Shown here one piece after another: positions 26,648 to 38,000 of a DNA stretch of 64,000 nt. The notes under the pieces are model-generated. The model was not told the origin of the DNA, did not search any database, and saw only the letters and a list, made by a program, of their open reading frames with translations. The DNA lies in NCBI GenBank assembly GCA_012931725.1, contig CM022948.1:75226780-75290779 (forward strand), read 5' to 3'. The first letter of the stretch is position 1. Every line of letters begins with the position of its first letter. Made by a program: the position numbers and the translations under genes. Source of the stretch: Litsea cubeba. Its lineage: Eukaryota; Streptophyta; Magnoliopsida; Laurales; Lauraceae.

Positions 26648-26932
26648 GTGATGATTTCACTATTAATCTATTTATTTTCTGGTACATGCTATATGTCTAA
26701 TGATTATTTTGCAGGCACTGTTCTTATCAGTTTGCTGGAACCTAATGTTGCTGCTGCCTGGACCCAAGATTTGCTGGAACCTGATGTTGCTGCTGCCTCA
26801 CCCCAAAGTTCACTAAAAGCTATCTCTAAAGATTCTCCCAATATTCAACTGGCTTCAAAACACTCCATTCTTCTTAAAGACCACCAACTGCTAATGATTC
26901 CCTTGTTTGTATCGGCTAACACATGTGAATAG
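26510..26932 (+). other. possible captured exons in Helitron 1
   Basis: An AG-bounded open stretch near 26519-26640 (ANFILMENVEVFYSSQ in one frame) and a second from 26715 look like exons of an unidentified gene. The second holds a perfect 39-bp tandem duplication at 26731-26769 and 26770-26808, encoding LLEPxVAAAxxQ twice. I do not recognise a family. Confidence 0.3.
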
Positions 26933-27100
26933 TTATACATTTATATGAGTACTTGACATGCACCAAGTAAAGGAAATTTGATACTAGCACTAATACAGAA
27001 GAAATCTCAGTTTCTATTCCTGACTGATTACATAGTTCAATTTAAAATATGTTCCTATAGCTTATTTGACTCACGTGCAACGCACGTACATACCCACTAG

Positions 27101-29291
27101 CATATATAAAAGCAAAAGTTTGGTCTCATGCTTATCTCCTGCTTCAACTGCTTCAACCAGCTTCCCTCCTGCTTCGGTTGATTGTGGGGCCTTGGATGCT
27201 ACGTGTTCATCTAATACTCTACTTCTCTGGCCTCACATACATGTAAGAACCTCTTCATCTCTACCACCTGCTTAGATGTGAAAAAAAACCCAAAAAGTCT
27301 TTCGTCTTCCATTTCCTGGCCTTTCCTCTTCCTCAACACTTCTGCTCAGGTAAAAATTCTCCCCATGAATGTCTCTTTTCTTCTCAACGAATGTGTTTTC
27401 TCTCCCTCTATTTAATCTCATCTCTCCAACAAAAGTAGGATAGTGATTTCTATCCCATAGATAAAAAAAGGGGGTTCCTCCTCCCTGTCTCCACCTGCTT
27501 CTATCTCTCCTTTTCATCAATTTTATCTTCGTTTTTCTTTCTTTATGTTATTCTTAATCTTTTCCTCAATGCAAGCAGAGCCGCAATGAGAAACCCTCGT
27601 TGTTCCCCAACCATGAAACCCCTCTCTCATCGATCCACCGCCGGAGCTCGAGCCATCAATCGCCAAGGCCATCTCCTCTCTCATCCGCAGGTGCTGCTTC
27701 TTCTTCCTCTTTTTTATCTTCTTCTCCTTCCTCCACCTGTTTTGTCCTCTCGTTTTCTTCTCTGTTTTCTTTCCTGTGTCCTTTTTCCCTCTCATATAGT
27801 ATATATGTCACTACTGCTTATAGATTGAATATGCTGAATCATCTTTAGGTTGAATAGTGTTGGGGTTTTGCATTTTTTTTTATTTTAAACAAAACAAAGC
27901 ACTGGAAAATTATAGGACTCAGTCACAAGCCCTGCAATCAACAGCTGTATGTACATATTTATCATGCCATTAATCTCATTACCTTTTTCCTGTTTTAACC
28001 GTCTTGTGAACAGATTTACTTGCTTGATAGTACTATTCAAACAACCTTTTTTTTATTCTAAAATATCAGTTCCATAGACTTCTATTTTTCTCATTCTCTG
28101 TCTTCTACTAGAACCTTTACTTAATTTGTGCCATGCCTGCAGTTTTACCTTTAAAGTGAAAAAATGGAGGAAATTGCGGTAATGGCGAAACCAAGGAGCT
28201 TATTTTACAAATTTTCGGAATATACAACTAACTTATTCTGCCTACATGCCTTGCCTTGATGTTGGCAAGCCAAAGCGTTCAAAGTACTGTTATCTAGAGG
28301 TCTGCATATTGCTTTGTGCATTCTAAATTTGAAATTCTTAGTATTTCAGCCATATAACTCCTGTTTTAATGCCTCTTCTTTTCTCTAGCTCTCCATGCTC
28401 GTGTCACTTCAACATGACACGAAGGCAATTTCATCTATGCAGAGGTCATCATTGGTGAAAAAGTCCAAAAAGAAGCCTCAGGAACAAATAAGGGCTATTG
28501 AGTGACAACTTCTGTGGATGGTCAGGTTCTTAGTGCACCAACGGTAATTTTCTATTTCTTCTGATTTTTTTCTTATTGTTTTAATTTGATGTATTTTGTA
28601 ACTTCACTCTCTTTGTTACAGTTGAAAGTTGCCAACAGTGAAAATTGTATCCAACGTAATGGAAGGTGGAACTACAACAAGAAGGTTCTTTTTTTTTTCA
28701 TTGTGTTATAGATAATATTATTGATTCTCATGTTGACTTCGTCACTTTGGTAGAAATTATTTTCACCCATATAGATTGTAAATTGGGCTATAGTTAATTT
28801 TTTTGCTCGATGCGATACAAGCCATCTTTTCTTGAGAGCTTATTAATTGTGGAAGAAACAAGGGCATTGTAAGCTATGTTATCATGTATAACAGCCTATT
28901 TGCTTCACAGGGCACTGTGTTTCATCCTTAGCAACAACATTTATTGATTTGGAGAAGCTAGGGATCCCATCTTTAAAAGATCATTCCATATCAACTGCAA
29001 CTGTTGGTTCCTTGGCATATATAGCTGCCATAGGTCCAACTGTACAGGTCAGACTGAATGATGGGATTTTTACGAGGCCTGTATTTTTGTGTTTTTACTT
29101 GAGTTTCTAAATAATTGGTGCAGAGGTATTTGATCACAATAGAATGCAAGTTATGTTTTCGTCATTAATGAACTTAAGTAAGCATAATAAGAACTGAACA
29201 TCTGTATGTTTTTTTAATGACGGTGAACGTGTCTCTTTTAACACGGAGGCTCTCAATAACATCTACATGCAACGCACGTACATCTCACTAG
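27101..29291 (+). mobile_element. Helitron 2, non-autonomous
   Basis: It starts at the base after the CTAG of Helitron 1 with CATATATAAAAGC and ends at 29288-29291 with CTAG behind an imperfect hairpin (TACATGC-AAC-GCACGTA). The first ~340 bp are nearly identical to those of Helitron 3. No Rep or helicase remains. Exon-like open stretches at 28160-29045 (e.g. TFIDLEKLGIPSLKDHS near 28940-28990) are unidentified and may be captured host sequence. Confidence 0.8.
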
Positions 29292-32230
29292 CCATAATAT
29301 AAAAGCAAGAGTTTGGTCTCATGCTTGTCTCCTGCTTCAACCAGCTTCCCTCCTGCTTCAGTTGATTGTGGGCCCTTGGATGCTACGTGTTCATTTAATA
29401 CTCTGCTTCTCTGGCCTCACATACATGTAAGAACCTGTTCGTTTCCACCACCTGCTTATACATGCAAAAAAAAAAAAACCAAAAAGGCTTTCGTTTTCCA
29501 TTACCTGGCATTTCCTCTTCCTCAACGCTTCTGCTCAGGTAAAAACTCTCCCCATGAATGTCTCTTTTCTTCTCAACGAATGTATTTTTCTTTCCCTCTA
29601 TTTCATCTCATCTCTCCAACAAAAGTATTATTTCCATTATGGATAGTAATTTCTAATGCATAAGTTCTGTACTTGATGCCCAGACTTCATCTACATTAGA
29701 TTTGTCCTAACCTGCAAAACAAATGTCTTCATCTGAAGCAGATGAATTGGCTAACCATATGATGCTGAATTTCATTTGATTGGGTGGAGCCATTGCAAAA
29801 CTGTTTACCAAAACTGCCATTGCAACTTCCTATGCGTATATGTAACGATCCAAAAACTGTATGGTTTTATTGTGTGAATATTCAGTTTCTCTCTTATTTG
29901 GAGATAGTCTGAAATCATTCCTCCTCGATGGTGTGAAGTCAGGAGTCTACTCATGCAGAAGAAGACACGGCTTGACCCTTAAACTTCTCTTCCATATTTA
30001 TTCATCTATGACAAATTCAAACATGTGTATCTTCTGAGTTATTAATTCTTGCAAACCTACATATTCAGTGATAGTATATGTGAGAGAAATTTCTAATTAA
30101 TGTTCACTGGTAAAAGAACTCAAAGAAATCAATTATTGGTTTCTTGTAAGCTGGCTTTCTGGTATATTACTAATGGACACTGACTATTATTTAGTCAGGT
30201 GATAAGAGCTTATGCATTCAATAAAGCATGGATTGTAGGTTTTCTTATGGATATAGTTGGTGCACCATTGATGCTAAGGGGCCGGTGAGTTTACTCAGTA
30301 TCAAGCTGGCCCTATATTTCCTATTGTTTCATTTTGAGCTTGAACATCTCATTATTTCATTCATACCTCATGTTAACAGACTCTTGTCTTTCATTGTGCA
30401 TGTTATGCATAGTGTCCGTTCCGTAATATATTGTGAGTTCCTCATTCCATGTAATTACATAATATAAGAGGAAATGGTTTCTTTTGGGATTTACACTCTC
30501 TCTCTCTCTCTCTCTCTCTCTCTGGGTTTTATATAGTTGATCAACCTCTCTTTTAATAGAATGCATGCATAAACTTGTAATTATATGTTCCTCTTGCTAC
30601 CAATAAATTCCATGATTCTTTTTTTCAAGGATGGTTTATGGAATCACTATAGCATTTTAAAAGAATGAAGCATGTAGCTGAATACAAGTGCTGTGTGACA
30701 TACATGTGCTGCACTTCAATTCATCATGCCCAATGTGACCCTTTTGCAGAACTACAATGTACCAAATGATCGGATTTCCGATATGTTTATGACGAATCCG
30801 AGGATTTTCACTCTGAACTCAGATCGGTTTGGGGAGATTATGAGGTTGGTTAATGAAACATCCCTCTTTATTTTCCCTATTTTCCCCCTCCTTGCTGCCA
30901 ACATGAATTAGCCCCACCCAGTACACATTTCTTTCTGTCTGTTTTCTCTATTTCACACTCTCTCTCTTACTTTCTTTCTCTCATTCTCTTTCTCACTCCA
31001 CTCACTGCCAACATGAGGTATTTCCCAACCCATTTCATCATCTCACCATTTCACTGTCCCTCATCTCCCTTTATTTATATTAAGAAAAAGTGTGTTCAAG
31101 TGGAATGTTCTGTTATGTATGGCTCATGGTATTTGTAAGTTATGACCAAAGAATTTACTGACATAGTTAGCTAGAGATTATGGTATCATTTCTGATGAAG
31201 CTTCAGATTGGTAATATGGCAACTAATGCATTCATATCTCCTTCTTTATCACGGCTTAGATCTCTATTCAAATGGCTAAAGCTATATTATGTTCTTGGGC
31301 TTACTTTATTTTTCTCTTTCCAATCACAGGTCCCGATTTTGTTAGATTTGACAACCAAGCAAATGTATTTCAATTTTCAGCAACATTCTTCTCGCCACTG
31401 CTCATTCTCTGGAGTTTTCTTTGTTGCGAGTATTTTTACTGCTACCGATTCTGTAGAAGTTAACTTTTTCTTAATAACAAGTTACTAATTATTGTTTATT
31501 GTCCAGGTATTATTGATACATTGCACTTAATTCTCTTTCGAGCATAACATGATATTTTACTGTTTGAATTGTTATTTCTTTTTAGTAGAGTTGCTATTTT
31601 ACTTCCCTTCCTATGAGAGTAATTTCACTTGTACATTTGCTGATCTTCGAAAGCTGAAAGACAACTATTCAAATCTCAGTGTATATTCCCTACTAATCCA
31701 AACATTTGTAGTGCGAATGCAGTCAGTGTTTTTAGTGATCACTCACTAGATTTTCATTTTAGATTTTTTCTTTTTTACCGAATGAATGCCTATTCGGATG
31801 ACATATTACATGTTGACAGAATTTGCTGAAGTCAAAACATTACCTTTTCATATTATGGCAATTTGTTTCCTTTTCTATTTCTTTTTAATTTATTTTTGAA
31901 AGATAATGAAGCCATTTTTCCAAGTGAACATGCCCTAGAATCTTCTTGGTTCACCATAGGGAGAAGCAACTTCATAGTCCCTTCTTTTCTTCAAGAAGCA
32001 ATACTTGTGATTTCATCTTATCCAATTCACTATAAAGCTATGATTCAATGTATGTATCAGCAATAAAGAGTAATTTTAGTGTTTCTTTCATTTCTTTATT
32101 AATAAAATCAGAACATGCACACTAACAACTAGATATCTGTATACTTACCATTTTTCATTACAGTAAATATCTAGCTACAACATAGACGCTTTCGGTAACA
32201 ACTACGTGCAATGCACGTACCTCCCACTAG
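29292..32230 (+). mobile_element. Helitron 3, non-autonomous
   Basis: It starts directly after the CTAG of Helitron 2 with CCATAATATAAAAGC and ends CTAG at 32227-32230 behind a perfect 7-bp stem (TACGTGC-AAT-GCACGTA, 32203-32219). It is followed by T, as expected at a Helitron 3' junction. It contains a (CT)n run at ~30496-30522 and an mTERF-derived exon fragment. Confidence 0.82.
30726..30860 (+). pseudogene. captured mTERF fragment
   Basis: About 44 open codons match the repeat pattern of plant mTERF (mitochondrial transcription termination factor) proteins: PNVTLLQNYNVPNDRI, then FMTNPRIF, then NSDRFGEIMRLV. This is the hydrophobic helix pair of one mTERF repeat, with the conserved proline after two or three positions. 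It lies inside Helitron 3, has no neighbouring mTERF repeats, and then runs into low-complexity sequence. It is most simply an exon piece captured by the transposon, not an active gene. Confidence 0.7.
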
Positions 32231-32407
32231 TACTCTTCTAAATTCTAATCCCAAGCTGTGTGGAATTAAGATTAATTTTATATTCGTCCAACCTTTGCTC
32301 ACCATTAAATTAAATATTAAAAATGTACGTAATTAAAATATCATCCGACTTTAAGGACGATAAAATTGTTAATTTGATAGGGCTAAGTTTTTAGCTCATG
32401 TTCATTA

Positions 32408-32836
32408 GGGATGTAAATGGGTCTTCGATTCTCTGATTATCCGAACGTTTCAACCCATTAAATACCAGATTTGGATCCCCGATAAATAAATGAGTCCGGA
32501 TCTTAGTCCTATTTTTTGAACCTTGGCCTAAACGGGTCCGTTCGATTTCACTTCGGTTCGACCCATGGAGTTGAGACCCGACATATTATCTCAATTTTTA
32601 AAAATCTCTCTTAAAAACTAGGATCCATATTATTCTCTATCTAGACCCGAGTCCGAATCCGAACCCGTCCCATATATGTAATAGATTATGATTCTATCTT
32701 CTCATTAACAGTTCCGGGTCCTAGAACCAAGAAACCAGTTCCGTGCTAAGGTCCGAATCTAGTTCCATCTTCTCATTAACAATTCCAGGTCTAGATCCTC
32801 CATGGACCGAGACCGGAACCGCCCCATTTACATCCC
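32408..32836. mobile_element. short TIR element
   Basis: GGGATGTAAATGGG at 32408-32421 faces its exact reverse complement at 32823-32836. The ~430-bp interior has no coding sequence and is rich in short repeats such as 'ccgaacc / gtccgaatc'. I see no convincing target duplication. Confidence 0.55.
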
Positions 32837-33087
32837 AACTATTCATCTACAAGTAAAACTTCGCATCTACCGTTCTCCCATTAATAGACAAGTATATAAG
32901 TGAATCCCACTGGCTAGACTGTAATTTAGTAACATGCAATCTACTCTATGATAGGAGAACATTGTCTATTAACCATAGACTAGCAAAAAAACTCATGTGA
33001 GCACAAGTATGTCCATACAATACAAATTAAATATTCATACATAGCAATGAATTTCAAAAAATTATATATATTTATATATATAATCTA

Positions 33088-34204
33088 GAGGAAACTACCT
33101 AAAAAAGGACCCTAGATGGCCACTAATAGAAAAGGAGGCCACTAGTCAACATTGCACGGAAGTGGTTCCCTGTGGCCACTTCCATTTTTTTAATTAAAGA
33201 TTTAAACAAGTGACGACGTCGTCGCTTAATATCTCATTTAAACATATGACGACGTCGTCGCTTAATCGCTTGAAACCTCATTTCCCCCTTCTTCCTCCTA
33301 TCATTTTCCCCCTTTCTGGAATTCAGTTGATGGATGAAATGGAAGAGAAGGGGATTGGCATGACAATGTGACTTACCATACCATGATTTGGGGATTGAGG
33401 AACTTTGATGGAATGGTAGGTGTTTGTAAGCTTTTATAGGAGGATGTTCGAGAAGAATTTTGTGCCTAAGATGCAGACTGTGGTGATGCTGATGAAATTC
33501 TTCTATGAGAATGGCTGTTCAAATTTGGGTCTAGAGCTGTGAGAGTACATGATGGATAAAGGCTGTTGCCCACATGGGCATGCATTGAATATGTTGGTAA
33601 TAGCATTGTGCTGTAGAGGGAAGTTAGAGGAGACTTATGAGTGTTTGAAACAAGTGGTAGAGAGGGGGAGACAACCATATGAAGTAGGTTGTCATGTACT
33701 GGAGGGTTTTTTAGAGGAAACTGGGAAGATGGACAAGTTGCAGAACCTTGACCAGATGATGAAGAGGTTACAAACGGTTTTGCCCCCATCAAGGGGACAT
33801 GCCCTCGGTCTACCTGATGCATTTGTGTGAATAGCCAAGCTCTAAATAGCAAGAAGCTCCTGACGTGATTAATGGGTAGTTACATATCATGTTATGCATA
33901 TAGCATGTGAGTAAGGGTTTGATGATGATCGTGACAATGGCAGCAACAATAGCCCATTGCACAACCTATAGAAAGGGGGGAAATGATGGGAGGAAAAAGG
34001 GGGAAATGGGGTTTTAGGCGATTAAGCGACGACGTTGTCACATATTTAAATGAGATATTAAGCGATGACGTCGTTACTCGTTTAAATCTTTAATAATAAT
34101 AAAAAAAACGAAAGTTGTCACAGGGAACCACTTTCGTGCAATATTGAATAGGGGTCTCCTTTTCGATTAGTGACCATCTAGGGTATTTTTTAGGTAGTTT
34201 CCTC
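33088..34204. mobile_element. Pack-MULE carrying PPR fragment
   Basis: Terminal inverted repeats of ~230 bp start GAGGAAACTACC at 33088 and end GGTAGTTTCCTC at 34204. They are flanked by 9-bp target duplications, tataatcta (33079-33087) and tataattta (34205-34213), matching at eight of nine bases. Long TIRs and a 9-bp duplication are the mark of Mutator-like elements; there is no transposase. The interior is a PPR gene fragment, making it a Pack-MULE. Confidence 0.85.
33322..33830 (+). pseudogene. PPR protein fragment
   Basis: The fragment reads as the C-terminal part of a pentatricopeptide-repeat protein (organellar RNA binding). Blocks in order are VTYHTMIWGLRNFDGMV, FEKNFVPKMQTVVMLMKFF, and from 33549 an open frame MMDKGCCPHGHALNMLVIAL...CLKQVVERGRQP, ending at a stop at 33828-33830. 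Frame changes near 33360 and 33435 and a TGA in place of a tryptophan at ~33540 show it is dead. It is enclosed by the MULE repeats. Confidence 0.75.
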
Positions 34205-34247
34205 TATAATTTATTTTCAGAATTGAGAGCAGGTAGGGTAAACATAT

Positions 34248-34750
34248 GGGAAATTTTCAAATAAGCTCTTAAGTTTTTGCCTTATTTCGAAAAAGGACAC
34301 AAGTTTTAAAACTTTTCAAATTAGTCCCTAAGTTTTCCATGAAGTTTTCAATTAAAGGACATTTATCCATTTAAAGCTATTTTCTGATAACTTTTTTCTT
34401 CAGTTTTTTATACCCAAATTATCCTTCAATGAAATAAAACCCCTTTTCACTTCATCTATATTTTCTTCCTTTTTTTTCACTAGCAGCTTTATAATGATCG
34501 AGAAAAACTAGTATTTCCACAGCGATTAGCTAAATATAGTGGCAACCAGAACCATGTCATGGCTTTAAATGAAGGTACTTTGGGTATTTTTAAAAAATTG
34601 AGAGAAAATGCCATAAAAATGCCTTTAAATGACCACATGGCCTTAATTGAACTTTTATTGAAAAATTTAGGGATTAATTTGAAAAGTTTTGAAACTTGTA
34701 TCCTTTTTTAAAATAAGGTAAAAACTCAAGACCTTATTTGAAATTTTTTC
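34248..34750. mobile_element. MULE-type MITE
   Basis: A left arm from 34248 (about 110 bp, aaattttcaaataagctctt...) pairs with a right arm ending at 34750. Flanks taaacatat (34239-34247) and taaaaatat (34751-34759) match at eight of nine bases. There is no coding capacity. It lies 43 bp from the Pack-MULE. Confidence 0.75.
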
Positions 34751-34818
34751 TAAAAATATACAACCTATATTTTTAGGTATATGACCTATCAGGGTGCTCA
34801 TGGACTGATGGACCAGAT

Positions 34819-34833
34819 TGGCCCAAGCCCTAA
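34819..34833 (+). promoter_or_regulatory. site II plus telo-box-like motif
   Basis: TTGGCCCAAGCCCTAAC contains a GGCCCA (site II, reverse of TGGGCC) and AAGCCCTAA, one mismatch from the telo box AAACCCTAA. It lies ~225 bp upstream of the RRS1 start. In plants this pair marks promoters of ribosome-biogenesis genes. More AGCCCA copies follow at 34858-34870. Confidence 0.5.
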
Positions 34834-35054
34834 CTGAGCTCAGATTACTTAAGCCCTCTACCCAACCCAGCCCATGAACACCCCAGCCATGAGTGATGAG
34901 TCCATCACCTATGTCCTCTTCAAATTAGGTTAACCAGCGCACTTCAGCAGGAGCCGTCTCTGAACTTTTATAGACCTATTTTTAAGCTTCTCATCCCTCT
35001 TACTTCCTCCTGCTACCTCCCTTCCTCTTCCATTCGCACACAATCCACAGAGAG

Positions 35055-38000
35055 ATGGAAAGTGGAAAGTACGAGGTCGATCTGGGGAATCTAACGGCTT
35101 TCGACCCAAATCACCATTTCCCTTCTACTCTCCCAAACAGGTTTCAAATTTCCATCACCCCCGTTGTCCTATTGATTTCTTCACTTGTAAAACTTCTTAT
35201 CATGCTCTTTCTTTTCTCTTATTATCTTCCTTTTGTGTACTTGAGCTTCTGCATGTATTGACTGCTCCAAAAGGACCAAAACCTTGTTTTTCCTTGTGGA
35301 GGCTTTTGCTTTTATCCTCCCTTTCTGAAAGGAAGTGGTTTTTGGGGTAGTGCTAATGTTTTATCAATGTATTTGATGTTGGGTTTCTATGTTTCTGGGA
35401 TTTCTATTACTGGGCCGTTTAGGAAAAAAAAATTTTCTTTTTTTTTTTTCAGAATAATGTTGGGATATGTGTGGTGGTTTGGTTATCTTTCATGATTGGA
35501 TGATAAGATTATGAGATTTAAAGTTGGCATCAGTTGGGAGGTTAGGTTGTTCTGGAGTGTTTTTGAAAGATTATATGATTAGTTCATACTTTGTCAGGGA
35601 GTTTATTGTGATTGAAAGATTGTATAATTAGTTCATACTTTATGGGGGAGTTTATTGTGATCTTTGTGGGTTTATTTAGGGATGAACTGCTGAAGGAGTG
35701 CCTACAAAAGGGGACTGAGCTCGTTCAAGCAATCGCAGATAGCCTTTTTACCTTGCCATCAATTGCTGACCCAGATGGTCCCCTTGTTAAATTACCTCAA
35801 CCGAAAACAAAGTTACCAAGAGAAAAGCATGTAAGTTTTCCTACTGAGAAAAGAAAACGCATGTGAGTGTGCATGTGTGTGTGTGTGTGGGTTTTTTTTT
35901 TTTAGCTCTTTCCTTCTTGCAGTGTTTTCTTTTGAGTAGTTTTTTGCCTAAATTTTCTTTCTTGAATGATAGTCTATGCTAATGATCAAAAGGAAACAAA
36001 GATGGTATCGTGATTGGCAGAGTCATTATATAAGGAAAAGAGGAAATCTACTTGAGTTTCTCCTCGCAAGTTGGGAAGGTAGATGGAGTTGAGGTGGAAC
36101 TTTGGTGTTTTTGGGTTGCCTCTCCATGCCTCATGCTACTTCAACATGTTGATGGTGGTGGAAGGTGACTGACTAGAAAATGTAATCAAGTGTGTTGCAA
36201 GACCAAAACATTGTGGAAAATGACCTTTCTTGAATTTAGAATTTCTCAAGTCACAGAATATTGCCTTTTACTTGGCATTTTCTGTTATGCATCTCTATCA
36301 CTCCAAGAGTAAATCATCCCATCAATAGGGTCTTTTTTTTTACTCCCTTTACCCTAAAAAATGTCCTTTTACACACTTAATTGGAAGAGAGCACGTAGAA
36401 ATTGGGGTCCCTGGAGAAAGTTTGCTTTCTCCATTAGCTCTAATTGCTTATTTGAACGACAGCCCTAATTTTGGTGAATCATTGTGAAGGCAGCAACATC
36501 CAACATCCTAAATTAATCATATATGTAGGAATGCCAACTAGTAGTAAGCTCAAACCTAACACTACTCACACCTGCTTTGTTCCATGACGGTTTTAGGATC
36601 TGTAATGCCAAACCCACCTTCTGACTGGTAAGGGTTTGCTCGTACCTTACTATTTTTGGTGTGGCAGAGATGGTTAAACATCTTAAGAGAATGATCTAGT
36701 TTTTAGTGCTTTATAGCTGGTATGTCCATTAATAAATGGCTAATGGAATAGACTGGCCAAAACCCAAACTTGACTTGGGGTGTCTGTAAACCCACACCTG
36801 CCTTGAACCCATTTAAACCTATTACTTAACCTGCCCCTGTTGTCGTCCTGATCCCTCTGTAAATTTCATATATGCCTTACGCCCTTACTGGGAATTGTGA
36901 TATTTTTTGTTATTATTAGTAAATGAAGGAAATTTAGATGCATGCCGTTGATGAATAAGAACTGTACTGTTTGGACCTTTTATGCTTTTCTAAATTTATT
37001 TATCAAAGCAAAGAGCCAAAGACACAGGAACAACTAGAAATCACGCAAGATAGACAAGTCAAACATAAAATAAGAAAGATTCAAGGAAGCATTTGTTTTT
37101 CTAATTGATATCACTTGAATTTCCTGACCGAAAAGAAGAAAAAGAAAAGCCACCAGCAACTGCCAGCTGGAAAATTTAATCTATCCTATCAATCATATGC
37201 CTTTTTTTTATAATGGAGGGTGTCCCAGCCCTTCTAGTCCCTTCAAGCCCAAGGAGAGCCGGGTAAACCCCTGTGGCCCCAGTGTGGTAGTGCAGTTTCA
37301 AACCCTCAACCTCCATGAGCAAACCATGGTGCTAGGCCAACCAAGCTTCATATGCATAGTTGTCAAGTTCGTTTCGATCCCCTTTTCGGTCTGGCCTCCT
37401 AAATGAAATATTTTGGCATTTCGGAACTTCGGCAAAATATTTCGGAATAATATTTCGGGGTGTGTGTGTGTGTGTCTATATATATATTATATTGAGATTT
37501 GGGTAGGGCCTTTTTTTATTAGAGGTAAATATGTCTAGGCCTTTATATTATAGTAAAGATTCTTTAAACCATGCCCAAGCCCAGGCCCTTTAAATTCGCC
37601 CAGCCCAGCCCCTTTAAAGTATAAACTATTAAACCCACACCAGACCTGCCCAACCCTTAAAAGTCACCCGGCCCGGCCCAGTCCCTTTTATAAAAATCGC
37701 CCCAATAGCCCCTGCCCTTTCATTTTGCCCTAGCTGACATTTGCATGAGATGAGACCGAGAAAAGAAGAAAAGAAGAAGGAGAAGAGAGATGCGAGGAGG
37801 AGAAAGTAGATCGCCCCAGCCTCTTCCCTCTTTACCCCAACTCCTTTAGACGTCGCTCATCAGTCGTCATTGCCGGCCGCATGCTACCGAAGAAGATGAA
37901 ACGAGGGTTGCTGCCTCTGTTAAAGTTCTCTCCTAGATGAGAGAAGTTGTGTAGAATAAATTCATTTATTTTTCTCTAGATTCATCCGAATCCCCAAATA

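Larger units (their letters stand above)
13311..27100 (+). mobile_element. Helitron 1, autonomous type (broken)
   Basis: The left end has the same start as the two elements downstream (CATATATAAAAGC...GTTTGGTCTCATGC). The right end at 27073-27100 is a stem ACGTGC-AAC-GCACGT followed after nine bases by CTAG, the Helitron 3' signature. Inside, in the expected orientation, lie a Rep-helicase gene and an RPA-like gene. The 5' flanking base is A and the base after the last element of the cluster is T, consistent with insertion between A and T. The exact first base is uncertain by a few nucleotides, because the canonical 5' TC is not visible. Confidence 0.85.

Noticed and set aside
27523..27848. 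Lysine/arginine-rich and serine-rich overlapping frames
   Set aside because: Low-complexity CT-rich sequence at the start of Helitron 2; frames are open on both strands for compositional reasons.
33466..33852. 128-codon minus-strand frame in the Pack-MULE
   Set aside because: Antisense of the PPR fragment, no family of its own.
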